64,000 nt of DNA, from positions 310,001-374,000 of the forward strand of contig NZ_RCNS01000002.1 in assembly GCF_009725995.1 (NCBI RefSeq), in the 5' to 3' direction. This DNA comes from Zobellia laminariae (GTDB taxonomy: Bacteria > Bacteroidota > Bacteroidia > Flavobacteriales > Flavobacteriaceae). Within the stretch, counting starts at the first letter, position 1. Each line of letters starts with the position of its first letter. The translations under genes and the position numbers were made by a program. Below, in pieces: positions 18,726 through 26,654 of this stretch. The notes below the pieces were generated by a model. It worked only from the letters and a program-made list of their open reading frames with translations. It was not told the DNA's origin and did no database searches.

Positions 18726-19520
18726 TTACTTTTTAATCCGAAAAGAACCTGTTTTAGGGTCGAACGAGACGGTATCTGAAGGAAATAACGACTCAAAGGC
18801 TTTTTGTTCAATTAACTCACAAGGTTGCCCAAAATAATTGTTTTTACCATCTAGTAAAACCATTTTATCACATAATTGAATAGCCATTTCAATCTCGTGA
18901 GTAGTAAAGACTACCGTTTTTTGTGTGGTATGCGCAATAGAGCGCAGAAGTTTTAAAATTTGAATTTTATGATAAAGGTCTAAGTGAGTGGTAGGCTCAT
19001 CTAGAAGTATAATGGAGGTATCTTGTGCAAAAGCACGAGCAACCATCACACGTTGTAATTGACCATCACTTAACTCGTAGCATTTCTTATGCTGCAACTC
19101 GCCAAGTTCTAATGAACTGATTGCATCATTGATTTTTTGCTTGTCCGTATCTGTGAGCGTACCTAACCAGTTAGTGTAGGGTTGCCTGCCCAATGCCACC
19201 AATTCCAAGACAGATAAGTTTTTAGAAGCAATAGGCTCCGTTAATACCATGCTTATTTCTGCCGATAATTCTAATGGGGCATAAGAAACAATAGGTTTGC
19301 CCTTAACGGCAAGACAGCCCCCTAAATCTGGTTGCGCATTGCCTAAAGTCCGTAACAAGGTAGATTTTCCAATACCATTAATACCTACTATAGCGGTAAG
19401 TTCACCAGGAGCCAAAGCAAAATTTATATTTTCTGCAATAGCTTTTTTGCCATACCCAATAGAGAGGTTGGCAGCGGTAAGTGTATTATGTTTTGTGCGA
19501 AGGGCGACGGCGATTTCTAT
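18726..19520 (-). CDS. ABC transporter ATP-binding protein, cobalamin/iron-complex type (start codon unusual)
   Basis: This ATPase of the FecE/BtuD type shows Walker A (GINGIGKST), a Q-loop region, signature LSDGQLQR (D where G is usual), Walker B (SIILLDEPT) and the H-loop TTHE. It should power uptake through the permease at 20533. The first conventional start is TTG at 19415, but that would cut off the first strands. The same frame is clearly coding upstream (RTKHNTLTAANLSIGYGKKA), back to the stop codon of the preceding gene at 19521. No ATG, GTG or TTG exists in that stretch. I give the whole open region; the start may be ATA at 19520 or ATC at 19514, or a base may be wrong. Confidence 0.85.
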   Translation of the reverse strand: MEIAVALRTKHNTLTAANLSIGYGKKAIAENINFALAPGELTAIVGINGIGKSTLLRTLGNAQPDLGGCLAVKGKPIVSYAPLELSAEISMVLTEPIASKNLSVLELVALGRQPYTNWLGTLTDTDKQKINDAISSLELGELQHKKCYELSDGQLQRVMVARAFAQDTSIILLDEPTTHLDLYHKIQILKLLRSIAHTTQKTVVFTTHEIEMAIQLCDKMVLLDGKNNYFGQPCELIEQKAFESLFPSDTVSFDPKTGSFRIKK

Positions 19521-20393
19521 TTAAAGTTGTTTTTTAATGTTTTTAGGCAATTTACTGATATTCTTTATTTTAATATTCTTGTAATATACTTCACAAGCTT
19601 CAGATTGAAACTGGATTTTACCCTTTGTTAGAGACGTTGCAACATCCTCATTATACTCTTTAGCATTTTCCAGAACCATTACCACTTTACCGTTTACAAT
19701 ATGGTAGGCCTTATCTTTAATGCAGATAAGCTCAACACGAGTCCATTCGCCATGCGGATTTTCAAAATTAGCCATTCTTCTGCAACGACCATCACCACCA
19801 GTTTTAAAAGTGCGCATTTCTCCTTTTGGATCGTAGAACCAAAATTCTTTACCGTCTCCACTACGTTTAGTTGCCTTAATGTCCATACTAACGCCTGCTA
19901 AAGGAAAGAAGTCGCCACAATCTGTTTCTTGTATTTGCATTTCTGGGGCACGCATCCAAACATTCCAAAATTGGCCATGTGGTTCTTGGGCATGATAAAG
20001 TACGCCGCTATCTCTTTTGTCCTTTAGGCGTGGTTCAAATTTTTTAGTACCCCATTTAATATCAAAAACCAAATGATAGTTCTCGTATTCTTTTTTAGTA
20101 CTTAATCCACCATAAATTTCCCCACTAACGTTCAAAATTGTTTCACCATTTTCTTGAGTTGTTGTAAAAACATTTAATGGGTCGTTATTCAAACCAATTG
20201 GAGTTCCATGCATTCCATCTCCTTTTTCATAACCTTCTAATTCTAGCGAGGTGTGAGGAACGCCTATGAAAACATCCCAGTTGGTTAAGTCTTTATCTAG
20301 AAGATTTACCCAATCTTTATCATTATTCTGAGCATTTAAACTGTTAGCTACACTTATTAGAAAAAGGAAAAGGTAAGTTAATTTGGTTCTCAT
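19521..20393 (-). CDS. Secreted DUF1080 (3-keto-disaccharide hydrolase-like) protein
   Basis: This 290-residue protein has a signal peptide (KLTYLFLFLISVANSLNAQ) and one DUF1080/concanavalin-like domain. Typical motifs are KDWVNLLDKDLTNWDVFIG, YENYHLVFDIKWGTKKFEP, DSGVLYHAQEP and NPHGEWTRVELIC. Some members of this family cleave 3-keto-glucosides; for this one the substrate is unknown. It is oddly placed between the permease and ATPase genes of the uptake system, about 140 bases after the permease. Its stop codon TAA abuts the open frame of the ATPase. Confidence 0.85.
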   Translation of the reverse strand: MRTKLTYLFLFLISVANSLNAQNNDKDWVNLLDKDLTNWDVFIGVPHTSLELEGYEKGDGMHGTPIGLNNDPLNVFTTTQENGETILNVSGEIYGGLSTKKEYENYHLVFDIKWGTKKFEPRLKDKRDSGVLYHAQEPHGQFWNVWMRAPEMQIQETDCGDFFPLAGVSMDIKATKRSGDGKEFWFYDPKGEMRTFKTGGDGRCRRMANFENPHGEWTRVELICIKDKAYHIVNGKVVMVLENAKEYNEDVATSLTKGKIQFQSEACEVYYKNIKIKNISKLPKNIKKQL

Positions 20394-20532
20394 ATTGAAT
20401 CTGATTTGTGAATGGAAAAATGATAAAAGACTTTAATCTTATGTACATGTAAAACTATTGAATTACAATTGCGACAAGTATAACATATGGTCTAATGTGT
20501 ATAAATTAAAGTGTTTTGAAACGAAGGTTTTA

Positions 20533-21564
20533 TCAAAATACCATCTTTCTTTTTCTTACCAATAGCCATATAACTACAGGAGCTCCTAAAATACTTGTAA
20601 TAGCATTTATAGGAAGTACTTCTGCGCTGCTAGGCAATTGTGCAATGGTATCGCATATAAGCATGAGAATAGCACCATACACCAAAACTGCGGGTACTAA
20701 AACGCGGTGTTCTGTAGTGTTGAATATTTGACGGGTTAAATGTGGTACAGCCAAGCCAATGAAAGCGATAGGACCGGCAAAAGCGGTGACACCACCAGCC
20801 AGAAGACCGGTAGCTATTATGATGAGATAACGTGAGCGGACTAAATTTACACCTAGACTTTTGGCGTAGTTTTCACCAAGAAGTAAGGCGTTCAAAGGTT
20901 TTATTGATAATATTCCTAGAACTATTCCAATAATCAAAATAACGAATAATAACCCTAGTTGATGCCAAGATAAATTCCCAACACTACCAAAGGACCAGTA
21001 AACGAACTGCTGCAGTTTTTGTGCATCGGTAAAATAAGAGAGGACACTAACAATTGCTGCGCTAATGCTTCCGAACATAAGGCCAATAATTAAAAGCGCC
21101 ATAGTGTCTTTTACTTTTGATGCTACGGTTATAACAGCTAATAGGACTAGAAAGCTACCGATACTGGAGACAATAGCTAGCGACACATCTGTTACGAGAC
21201 TGAACCCGAATAAGGAAGAAAGGGTTACTGAACCCATAATTAAAAAAGCAGCTCCCAAACTTGCCCCGGAACTTATACCCAAAACAAAAGGTCCCGCAAG
21301 TGGGTTTCTGAATAAGGTTTGCATTAAAAGTCCGCTTAAGGATAGACCGGCACCCACTAGTATGGCAGTGAAGGCCTTAGGAATTCTATAGTTCCATATA
21401 ATGTAATCCCAAGCTGTATTATCCCAAGTTCCTCGAAAAACGGAATGCAAGGTTTCTGAAAATGGAATAGAAACTGAACCCAAAGAAATATTAATGCCCA
21501 TAGCAATTACTAGAACAGTAAGCAGAAGAACAAATGAAGAGCGATATGTCTTAGGGGTTTGCAA
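20533..21564 (-). CDS. FecCD/BtuC-type ABC transporter permease
   Basis: This 343-residue permease has about nine or ten hydrophobic segments and the family motifs NYRIPKAFTAILVGAGLSLSG, GLAVPHLTRQIF and GAPVVIWLLVRKRK at the C-terminus. It forms the inner-membrane channel for cobalamin or a ferric chelate. Its start is a TTG that directly follows the TAG stop of the binding-protein gene in the same frame (TAG then TTG), so translation is almost certainly coupled. The next gene is DUF1080, not the ATPase. Confidence 0.92.
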   Translation of the reverse strand: MQTPKTYRSSFVLLLTVLVIAMGINISLGSVSIPFSETLHSVFRGTWDNTAWDYIIWNYRIPKAFTAILVGAGLSLSGLLMQTLFRNPLAGPFVLGISSGASLGAAFLIMGSVTLSSLFGFSLVTDVSLAIVSSIGSFLVLLAVITVASKVKDTMALLIIGLMFGSISAAIVSVLSYFTDAQKLQQFVYWSFGSVGNLSWHQLGLLFVILIIGIVLGILSIKPLNALLLGENYAKSLGVNLVRSRYLIIIATGLLAGGVTAFAGPIAFIGLAVPHLTRQIFNTTEHRVLVPAVLVYGAILMLICDTIAQLPSSAEVLPINAITSILGAPVVIWLLVRKRKMVF

Positions 21565-22713
21565 CTATTCTAAAGGCTTAAAAAAGTAAAGTTCGTGATC
21601 AGGTAACAATTCAGGATGAAAAATTTGAATGAGATCTTTTAAAACAATATCCGGTCTCATTGGTGCTAATTCGTAATAGAGTAAACCACCTGTAGCGCCT
21701 TTCGCTAGCGTATTGGAAAAAACTATTTTATTTTTATAGGCATCAAATTGTGTATAATGCTTATTGGATTCTTCCATGTCTTCATATGATGTAAGCATAG
21801 AAGGGTTGAGCCAATAATCTGCATGTTGCGCTGTAGCAAGAACAGTCTCAAGACTTTGACCAATACCTCCGGTTTCCGGTGTGTCTTTCCATAGATAATC
21901 GGTTTTGGCATCCTTAAGAAATTGCGCCATCCAGCTTTTTCCTCCAGCAACATGCCAAACATCTTTATAAAGTCCACCGGTAAGTACCGTTGGTTTTTTG
22001 GTAACATTTTTTACAATAGCCTTCGTTTGCAGATATGATTTTTCTATCGACTTAAAAACACTATCAGCTTTAGTTTCAAGACCGAAAAAAGGGGCGAAAA
22101 ATTTAATCCACTCCGCTTTTCCTAAAGGAGATTCTTCTGTCCAATCACCATTATAAACAAGGGGAATATTAGAGCGAATTACGGTTTCGTATGCCTTGTT
22201 TTGGTTGTTCATTCCAAACCCAACTACAACATCTGGTCTTAGGCTAATAGTAATCTCCGTATTTAAAGTTTCATTATTACCTAATTCTTTAATCTCTCCA
22301 TTATCAATTAGTTTACGGGTGTTTTCTGAAGAGATTAGTTCAGTTTTAGGAAAGCCTACTAACTTATCAATAACGCCTAGAGCTTCAAGAGAAGGGATGT
22401 GGGTAGTAGAGGTTACAATTAAACGTTCTACAGGGGTGGCAACAATGGCATCATAATCATCTTTGTTGAGAGTCATTGATGCCATTTTATCTTTTGGAAT
22501 CAGTGCGTATTTAAAAGAAGTATTGGCTCCTGGCCAAGCAGATGAAACTTCAATTATGGTAAGTCCGTTGTTTGATTTTTCAATTGTAAAACCCTTTGCA
22601 TGGCTTATTTCAATTTCAGCTGCTGGTGAATTCGATAAAGAAGAATCAGTTTTCTTATCGGTCTTGCAAGCGATAAAAAGGCAAAACATTAAGATTAAAA
22701 TGCTGTTTTTCAA
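21565..22713 (-). CDS. ABC transporter substrate-binding lipoprotein (BtuF/FhuD-like)
   Basis: The first ATG in frame is at 22797. The TTG at 22713 gives a compact lipoprotein signal (KNSILILMFCLFIAC, lipobox FIAC), so I choose it. The mature protein has the helical-backbone metal-receptor fold: VERLIVTSTTHIPSLEALGV, EITISLRPDVVVGFGM, VYNGDWTEESPLGKAEWIKF and GGLLYYELAPMRPDIVLKDL. It delivers its ligand to the permease whose TTG start touches its stop codon. The nearby riboswitch-controlled receptor makes cobalamin the best guess for the ligand; a siderophore is the alternative. No riboswitch precedes this gene. Confidence 0.87.
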   Translation of the reverse strand: MKNSILILMFCLFIACKTDKKTDSSLSNSPAAEIEISHAKGFTIEKSNNGLTIIEVSSAWPGANTSFKYALIPKDKMASMTLNKDDYDAIVATPVERLIVTSTTHIPSLEALGVIDKLVGFPKTELISSENTRKLIDNGEIKELGNNETLNTEITISLRPDVVVGFGMNNQNKAYETVIRSNIPLVYNGDWTEESPLGKAEWIKFFAPFFGLETKADSVFKSIEKSYLQTKAIVKNVTKKPTVLTGGLYKDVWHVAGGKSWMAQFLKDAKTDYLWKDTPETGGIGQSLETVLATAQHADYWLNPSMLTSYEDMEESNKHYTQFDAYKNKIVFSNTLAKGATGGLLYYELAPMRPDIVLKDLIQIFHPELLPDHELYFFKPLE

Positions 22714-22882
22714 TGTGTTTGGTTTGAAGTTGTTACTTGAAGCATGCTTTGTTACGGTGCTAAAGGTAATGTGTTTATCTACTAAGAAGAAAGGCACTTG
22801 CTAATTAATTTTAAGGCAGAGAGTTTATAACCGGCTAATCACCATTGTTCAATTAAGTTCAAATTTAGATATGCTAAAATAG

Positions 22883-22913
22883 TTTAAGCCCTGTTATTAG
22901 TTCATTATATTTG
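22883..22913 (+). promoter_or_regulatory. Promoter of the FKBP gene
   Basis: TTTA at 22883-22886, a 19-base spacer and TATATTTG at 22906-22913 match the Bacteroidota promoter with one mismatch in the -33 box. The start codon is 17 bases downstream. Confidence 0.6.
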
Positions 22914-22929
22914 ACGCTTAAAAATAATT

Positions 22930-23400
22930 ATGATGAAGAAAGTTTTATTTGTTTTGGCCTTGGTTGTATTTGCTTCTTGTGGAGATGATGAGAAAAATGA
23001 ACCAAAAGAGGTTATTGATTATACGGTTAAGAATGAATTGGATATAAAGGAATATATTGAAGCAAACGGTTTGACTGCCACAAGAAGTGAGTCAGGACTT
23101 TATTATGTTATAGAAGAAGAAGGTACAGGTGAAAGACCTACGGCTAGTTCCGATGTAACTGTGGCTTATAAAGGTTATTTTTTAGATGGAAATGTTTTTG
23201 ATCAAAGTGGCTCAAGTGGTGCTACTTTTCCTCTTTCAGGTGTTATTGCTGGGTGGACAGAAGGTATTACTTATTTCAAAGAAGGTGGAAATGGAATACT
23301 TTTAGTGCCAGCGGCCTTAGGTTATGGGAATTCGGATAGGAGTGGTATTCCCGGTGGCTCTGTACTTGTTTTTGAAGTTAATCTTATAGAAGTAAATTAA
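22930..23400 (+). CDS. FKBP-type peptidyl-prolyl isomerase lipoprotein
   Basis: This 156-residue protein has a lipoprotein signal (KKVLFVLALVVFASC, lipobox FASC). One FKBP domain spans about residues 55-156: SGLYYVIEEEGTGERPTASS, VAYKGYFLDGNVFDQS, GWTEGITYFKEGGNGILLVP, ALGYGN and IPGGSVLVFEVNLIEV. It should assist folding of envelope proteins at prolyl bonds. It is monocistronic, with its own promoter and terminator, and sits between the two halves of the cobalamin region. The link to that system may be only positional. The start could be either of two adjacent Met codons. Confidence 0.93.
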   Translation: MMKKVLFVLALVVFASCGDDEKNEPKEVIDYTVKNELDIKEYIEANGLTATRSESGLYYVIEEEGTGERPTASSDVTVAYKGYFLDGNVFDQSGSSGATFPLSGVIAGWTEGITYFKEGGNGILLVPAALGYGNSDRSGIPGGSVLVFEVNLIEVN

Positions 23401-23421
23401 ATTATAATGCTATCCGATAAA

Positions 23422-23451
23422 AATACCCTTCAAGCGAAGGGTATTTTTTTT
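23422..23451 (+). terminator. Terminator of the FKBP gene
   Basis: AATACCCTT (23422-23430), loop CAAGCG, AAGGGTATT (23437-23445), then a T run to 23451. It insulates the riboswitch region that follows. Confidence 0.9.
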
Positions 23452-23487
23452 AGGTTGTATTTGTCAATGAATTCACTACCTTCGCCG

Positions 23488-23692
23488 CGAATTTTGGTTC
23501 GATAAAGTAACATATATTTTATCGATTAAAAGGGAATCCGGTTAAAATCCGGAACTGTTCCCGCAACTGTAAGTTTATGCCAAGCTATGCTAGGTACCTC
23601 TTAAGAGGGTGTTATTTTCTTCAACACCACTGTCTATAAATAGATGGGAAGGTTAGATAACATTGAACAAGTCAGGAGACCTGCCATGTTCG
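23488..23692 (+). promoter_or_regulatory. Cobalamin (B12) riboswitch
   Basis: The core reads AGGGAATCCGG at 23531 followed by a matching CCGGAACTG, then CCCGCAACTGTA to 23571. The B12 box GTCAGGAGACCTGCC is at 23671-23685. Both are hallmarks of the adenosylcobalamin-class aptamer. P1 can be drawn as CGAAT (23488-23492) with GTTCG (23688-23692). The insert hairpin GTGTT/AACAC is present around 23610. It lies about 80 bases before the TonB-dependent receptor start, so high cobalamin should turn off receptor synthesis. Confidence 0.93.
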
Positions 23693-23760
23693 AACAACTA
23701 ATGTTAAACTTTCGGGATAAAGGTTTACGTATGATGACAGGCATACTATCCGCTCGAACA
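23687..23760 (+). promoter_or_regulatory. Putative expression platform of the cobalamin riboswitch
   Basis: TGTTCGA at 23687-23693 is perfectly complementary to TCGAACA at 23754-23760, eleven bases before the receptor ATG. Between them are two hairpins, TAAACTTT/AAGGTTTA (23705-23727) and GTATG/CATAC (23729-23746), making a three-way junction. Its closing helix uses the 3' strand of P1, so the two structures exclude each other. No U tract is seen, which favours translational control. Confidence 0.6.
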
Positions 23761-23771
23761 GAGATTGAGAA

Positions 23772-25646
23772 ATGAATAGAAATTTTTATGGAATTTGTGC
23801 TGCCCTATTGGCAAGTACAGGTATGATTGCGCAAGATGTAGAAAGTGATTCTACAAAAGTGAGACAACTAGATGAGGTTGTGGTTAGTGACTCTAGATTT
23901 GAGCTAAAACGTGAAAATTCAGGTAAAACAGTTATAAAGATTACAGCTGAAGAATTAGAACGTTACCAAGGTAAGAATATAACTGAAATCATCAATAACC
24001 AGAGTGGTATTGAAATCTCGGGAAGCCGTAGCCCAGAAGGCTCTGTTTTTGGAGTGTTTGCCCGTGGTGGAAGAGGACGTCAAGTTCTTGTTTTAATTGA
24101 TGGTGTTCGAGTAACGGATCCATCATCATTTTCTGCGGAATATGATTTACGCTTACTTTCTGCCGCTAGTGTAGAATCTATAGAAATTATTAAAGGAGCA
24201 TCCAGTACTCTTTACGGTACTAATGCAGCTACTGCAGTTATAAACATCACTACAAAAAAGGCTTCGGCAAAATCAATTTCCTTGAATGTATTGTCTAGTG
24301 TAGGTACTAATCAAACAGAGGATGACCAAAATTACAATGTATCAAGGTCGTCTAATAGTGCTCAAATAAGCGGTACGTTGAATAAGTTTAATTATTCGGG
24401 TAGTTTTTCAAATAGATATGCGGAGGGATTATCTTCCATTGTAACTCCTGCTAATGAAGAGGATCCTTTTTCGAACTTTACAACAGATTTGAGACTTGGT
24501 TATACTTTTTCAGATAAACTGAATGTTTCTATTTATGGTAACCAAACAAAAGTACGTACAGATTTTGATGAATCTTTTGGCCTAATAGATGCACCGTATC
24601 AATTCTTGAGTAAGCAAGAAAGAGTTGGTTTTGCTGCCACTTATGATTACGGTAAGGGTTCGTTGCAGGCTAATGCGGCTTATAGTAGTTATAATTCTGA
24701 TAGTAAAAGTGCTTTTCCATCTACCTTTAAAGGCAATAATTATGTAGTAGATGTGTATCATAAATATAACTTCAATGACAAATTTTATAGTATTATTGGT
24801 CTGAATTATTTAGCAGATGAAACTGATTTTTTAGCAAAAGAGAAATTTGAAATAACTGATCCATACGCTAACGTGGTTTATGTTTCAGACTTTGGGTTGA
24901 ATGTAAATGCTGGAGGTAGGTTAAATAACCATTCTGAGTATGGAAGTAATTTTGTGTACAATATAAATCCGTCTTTTACTTTTAAGATGGATGATAGCTA
25001 TCTTAAATTTATGACATCTTACGCTACTTCTTATATAACGCCATCATTAACTCAGTTGTTCGGAAATTTTGGAGCTAACCCAGATTTAGAACCAGAAGAT
25101 GACCGAACAATTGAGGGAGGTTTGGAGTTTGCTAATGAAGGTAAATTTAGAGCTAGTGCCCTTTATTTTAATAGAAAAGAAGAAAACTTTGTGTTTTATG
25201 ATAATATAACAAGTAGTTATAAAAATGCATTGAATACAATTGATGCACAAGGAGTGGAGATAGAACTTAGTTGGAAAGCTACTGATAAATTAGATTTTGA
25301 TGCTAATTATACATTTACAGAGAGAAAAGGAGACGATGCTATTCGTATTCCTAAACATAAGGTAAATGCTAATTTGGGTTATGCATTTTCTGATAGAGCT
25401 TTTGCTTCACTGAACTATAGCCTTACGGGAAGTAGAACAGATTCTGATTTTAATACTTTTCCTTCTGCTATTGTACCTTTAGATAGCTTTTCTTTGGTGG
25501 ATTTATATCTTTCTCACGAATGTATAGACAATAAACTTAAAGTCTTTTTAAACGTAAATAACATTTTTAATCAAGAATATACCGAGGTTTTGGGCTTTAC
25601 TACCAAAGGAAGAAATGTTATGGTTGGCTTTAGTCTTAATCTTTAA
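23772..25646 (+). CDS. btuB: TonB-dependent outer membrane receptor, probable cobalamin receptor
   Basis: This 624-residue receptor has a signal peptide (MNRNFYGICAALLASTGMIAQ). A plug domain follows: QLDEVVVSDSRFELKREN, ITEIINNQSGIEISGS, FARGGRGRQVLVLIDGVRV and ASSTLYGTNAATAVINI. A 22-strand-type barrel ends in GRNVMVGFSLNL. It moves a large ligand across the outer membrane using TonB energy. The cobalamin riboswitch directly upstream identifies the ligand as B12 or a related corrinoid. The neighbouring BtuF-like gene starts 11 bases after its stop and is probably cotranscribed. Confidence 0.92.
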   Translation: MNRNFYGICAALLASTGMIAQDVESDSTKVRQLDEVVVSDSRFELKRENSGKTVIKITAEELERYQGKNITEIINNQSGIEISGSRSPEGSVFGVFARGGRGRQVLVLIDGVRVTDPSSFSAEYDLRLLSAASVESIEIIKGASSTLYGTNAATAVINITTKKASAKSISLNVLSSVGTNQTEDDQNYNVSRSSNSAQISGTLNKFNYSGSFSNRYAEGLSSIVTPANEEDPFSNFTTDLRLGYTFSDKLNVSIYGNQTKVRTDFDESFGLIDAPYQFLSKQERVGFAATYDYGKGSLQANAAYSSYNSDSKSAFPSTFKGNNYVVDVYHKYNFNDKFYSIIGLNYLADETDFLAKEKFEITDPYANVVYVSDFGLNVNAGGRLNNHSEYGSNFVYNINPSFTFKMDDSYLKFMTSYATSYITPSLTQLFGNFGANPDLEPEDDRTIEGGLEFANEGKFRASALYFNRKEENFVFYDNITSSYKNALNTIDAQGVEIELSWKATDKLDFDANYTFTERKGDDAIRIPKHKVNANLGYAFSDRAFASLNYSLTGSRTDSDFNTFPSAIVPLDSFSLVDLYLSHECIDNKLKVFLNVNNIFNQEYTEVLGFTTKGRNVMVGFSLNL

Positions 25647-25656
25647 ATGACGAAAC

Positions 25657-26583
25657 GTGCTTAAAGTCTGTTCTTTTATGCCTGCTGTTACGCAAATGCT
25701 CTATGATATGGGTTTGCAAGAACATTTGTATGGTATTACGTTTGAATGTCCACCACAAGCGCTGAAAGAGAAAAAGCCAGTAGTGCGGTGTATCTTAGAA
25801 GGTAAGAACTATACAAGTAAACAGATAGATGTCTTTTTTTCTGAAAGTAAAAAAGAAGGGAAGAAACTTTATTATGTAGACGAACAAGCGCTTGCCGAAA
25901 TAGCCCCTGATATCATCTTCACGCAAGATATGTGTGATGTTTGCCAGATTGATACGGAATGTACGGCAGCAGCCGTTGCAAATCTTATTAAACAGCCAGA
26001 GCTCATTTCTATTAGTCCTATGGGTTTTGATGATGTTTTTCAAAATGCCGTTACTATTGCAAAAGCATTGGATAAAGAAGAGGTTGCTTACGCATATTTA
26101 ATAAAGTTAAATGATCGTGTTAATCATGTTATGGATACTATAATAGCATCCAAGGCTCCTAAAAAGAAGGTGTTGTTGTTAGAATGGTTGGAACCTATTT
26201 ATAATTGTGGACATTGGATTCCTCATCAGATAGATTTTGCCGGTGGTGTAGATATGTTATCTAATCCATCTGGGAATAGCGGGGTTATTTCTTGGGAAGA
26301 TATTTTAGCGTACAATCCAGAAGTGATTGTCATAGCCCCATGCGGATTTAGTATGAAAAGAACAATGACAGAAATGCACTTATTACTTTTAAAAGATGGG
26401 TGGAATTCATTGGAAGCAGTTCAGAATCAACAGGTTTTTATAACAGATTTTGATTTGTTTACGCAATCATCTGCAGGAACGTTGGTAGATGGTATAGAAT
26501 TATTGGCAGGATTGTTTCACCCAGAGGTTATCTCTGTACCAACGCGTTTAAAACGCAAGTACCAAAAGTTTTATGATTATTAA
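25657..26583 (+). CDS. Signal-less BtuF-like cobalamin-binding family protein
   Basis: This 308-residue protein has the helical-backbone metal-receptor fold (VCSFMPAVTQMLYDMGLQEH at the start, FAGGVDMLSNPSGNSGVISW later) but no signal peptide. The GTG at 25657 is the only plausible start, because an in-frame TGA lies at 25648. Conserved cysteines occur in GITFECPP, VVRC and the TQDMCDVCQIDTEC stretch. That last motif marks a widespread family annotated as cobalamin-binding proteins, distinct from periplasmic BtuF. It belongs to the riboswitch-controlled transcript with the receptor. It may act in the cytoplasm on imported corrinoid rather than in transport. That role is inference. Confidence 0.8.
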   Translation: MLKVCSFMPAVTQMLYDMGLQEHLYGITFECPPQALKEKKPVVRCILEGKNYTSKQIDVFFSESKKEGKKLYYVDEQALAEIAPDIIFTQDMCDVCQIDTECTAAAVANLIKQPELISISPMGFDDVFQNAVTIAKALDKEEVAYAYLIKLNDRVNHVMDTIIASKAPKKKVLLLEWLEPIYNCGHWIPHQIDFAGGVDMLSNPSGNSGVISWEDILAYNPEVIVIAPCGFSMKRTMTEMHLLLLKDGWNSLEAVQNQQVFITDFDLFTQSSAGTLVDGIELLAGLFHPEVISVPTRLKRKYQKFYDY

Positions 26584-26600
26584 GTAGCAATAAATTAATA

Positions 26601-26636
26601 AAAAAAAGCGGCCTGTTTTATACAGGCCGCTTTTTT
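26601..26636. terminator. Bidirectional terminator between the cobalamin genes and the S41 peptidases
   Basis: AGCGGCCTGT (26607-26616), loop TTTAT, ACAGGCCGCT (26622-26631), flanked by seven A and six T. It is one of the strongest hairpins in the window and serves both convergent transcripts. Confidence 0.93.
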
Positions 26637-26654
26637 GTTTTTAGTTATATCAAA

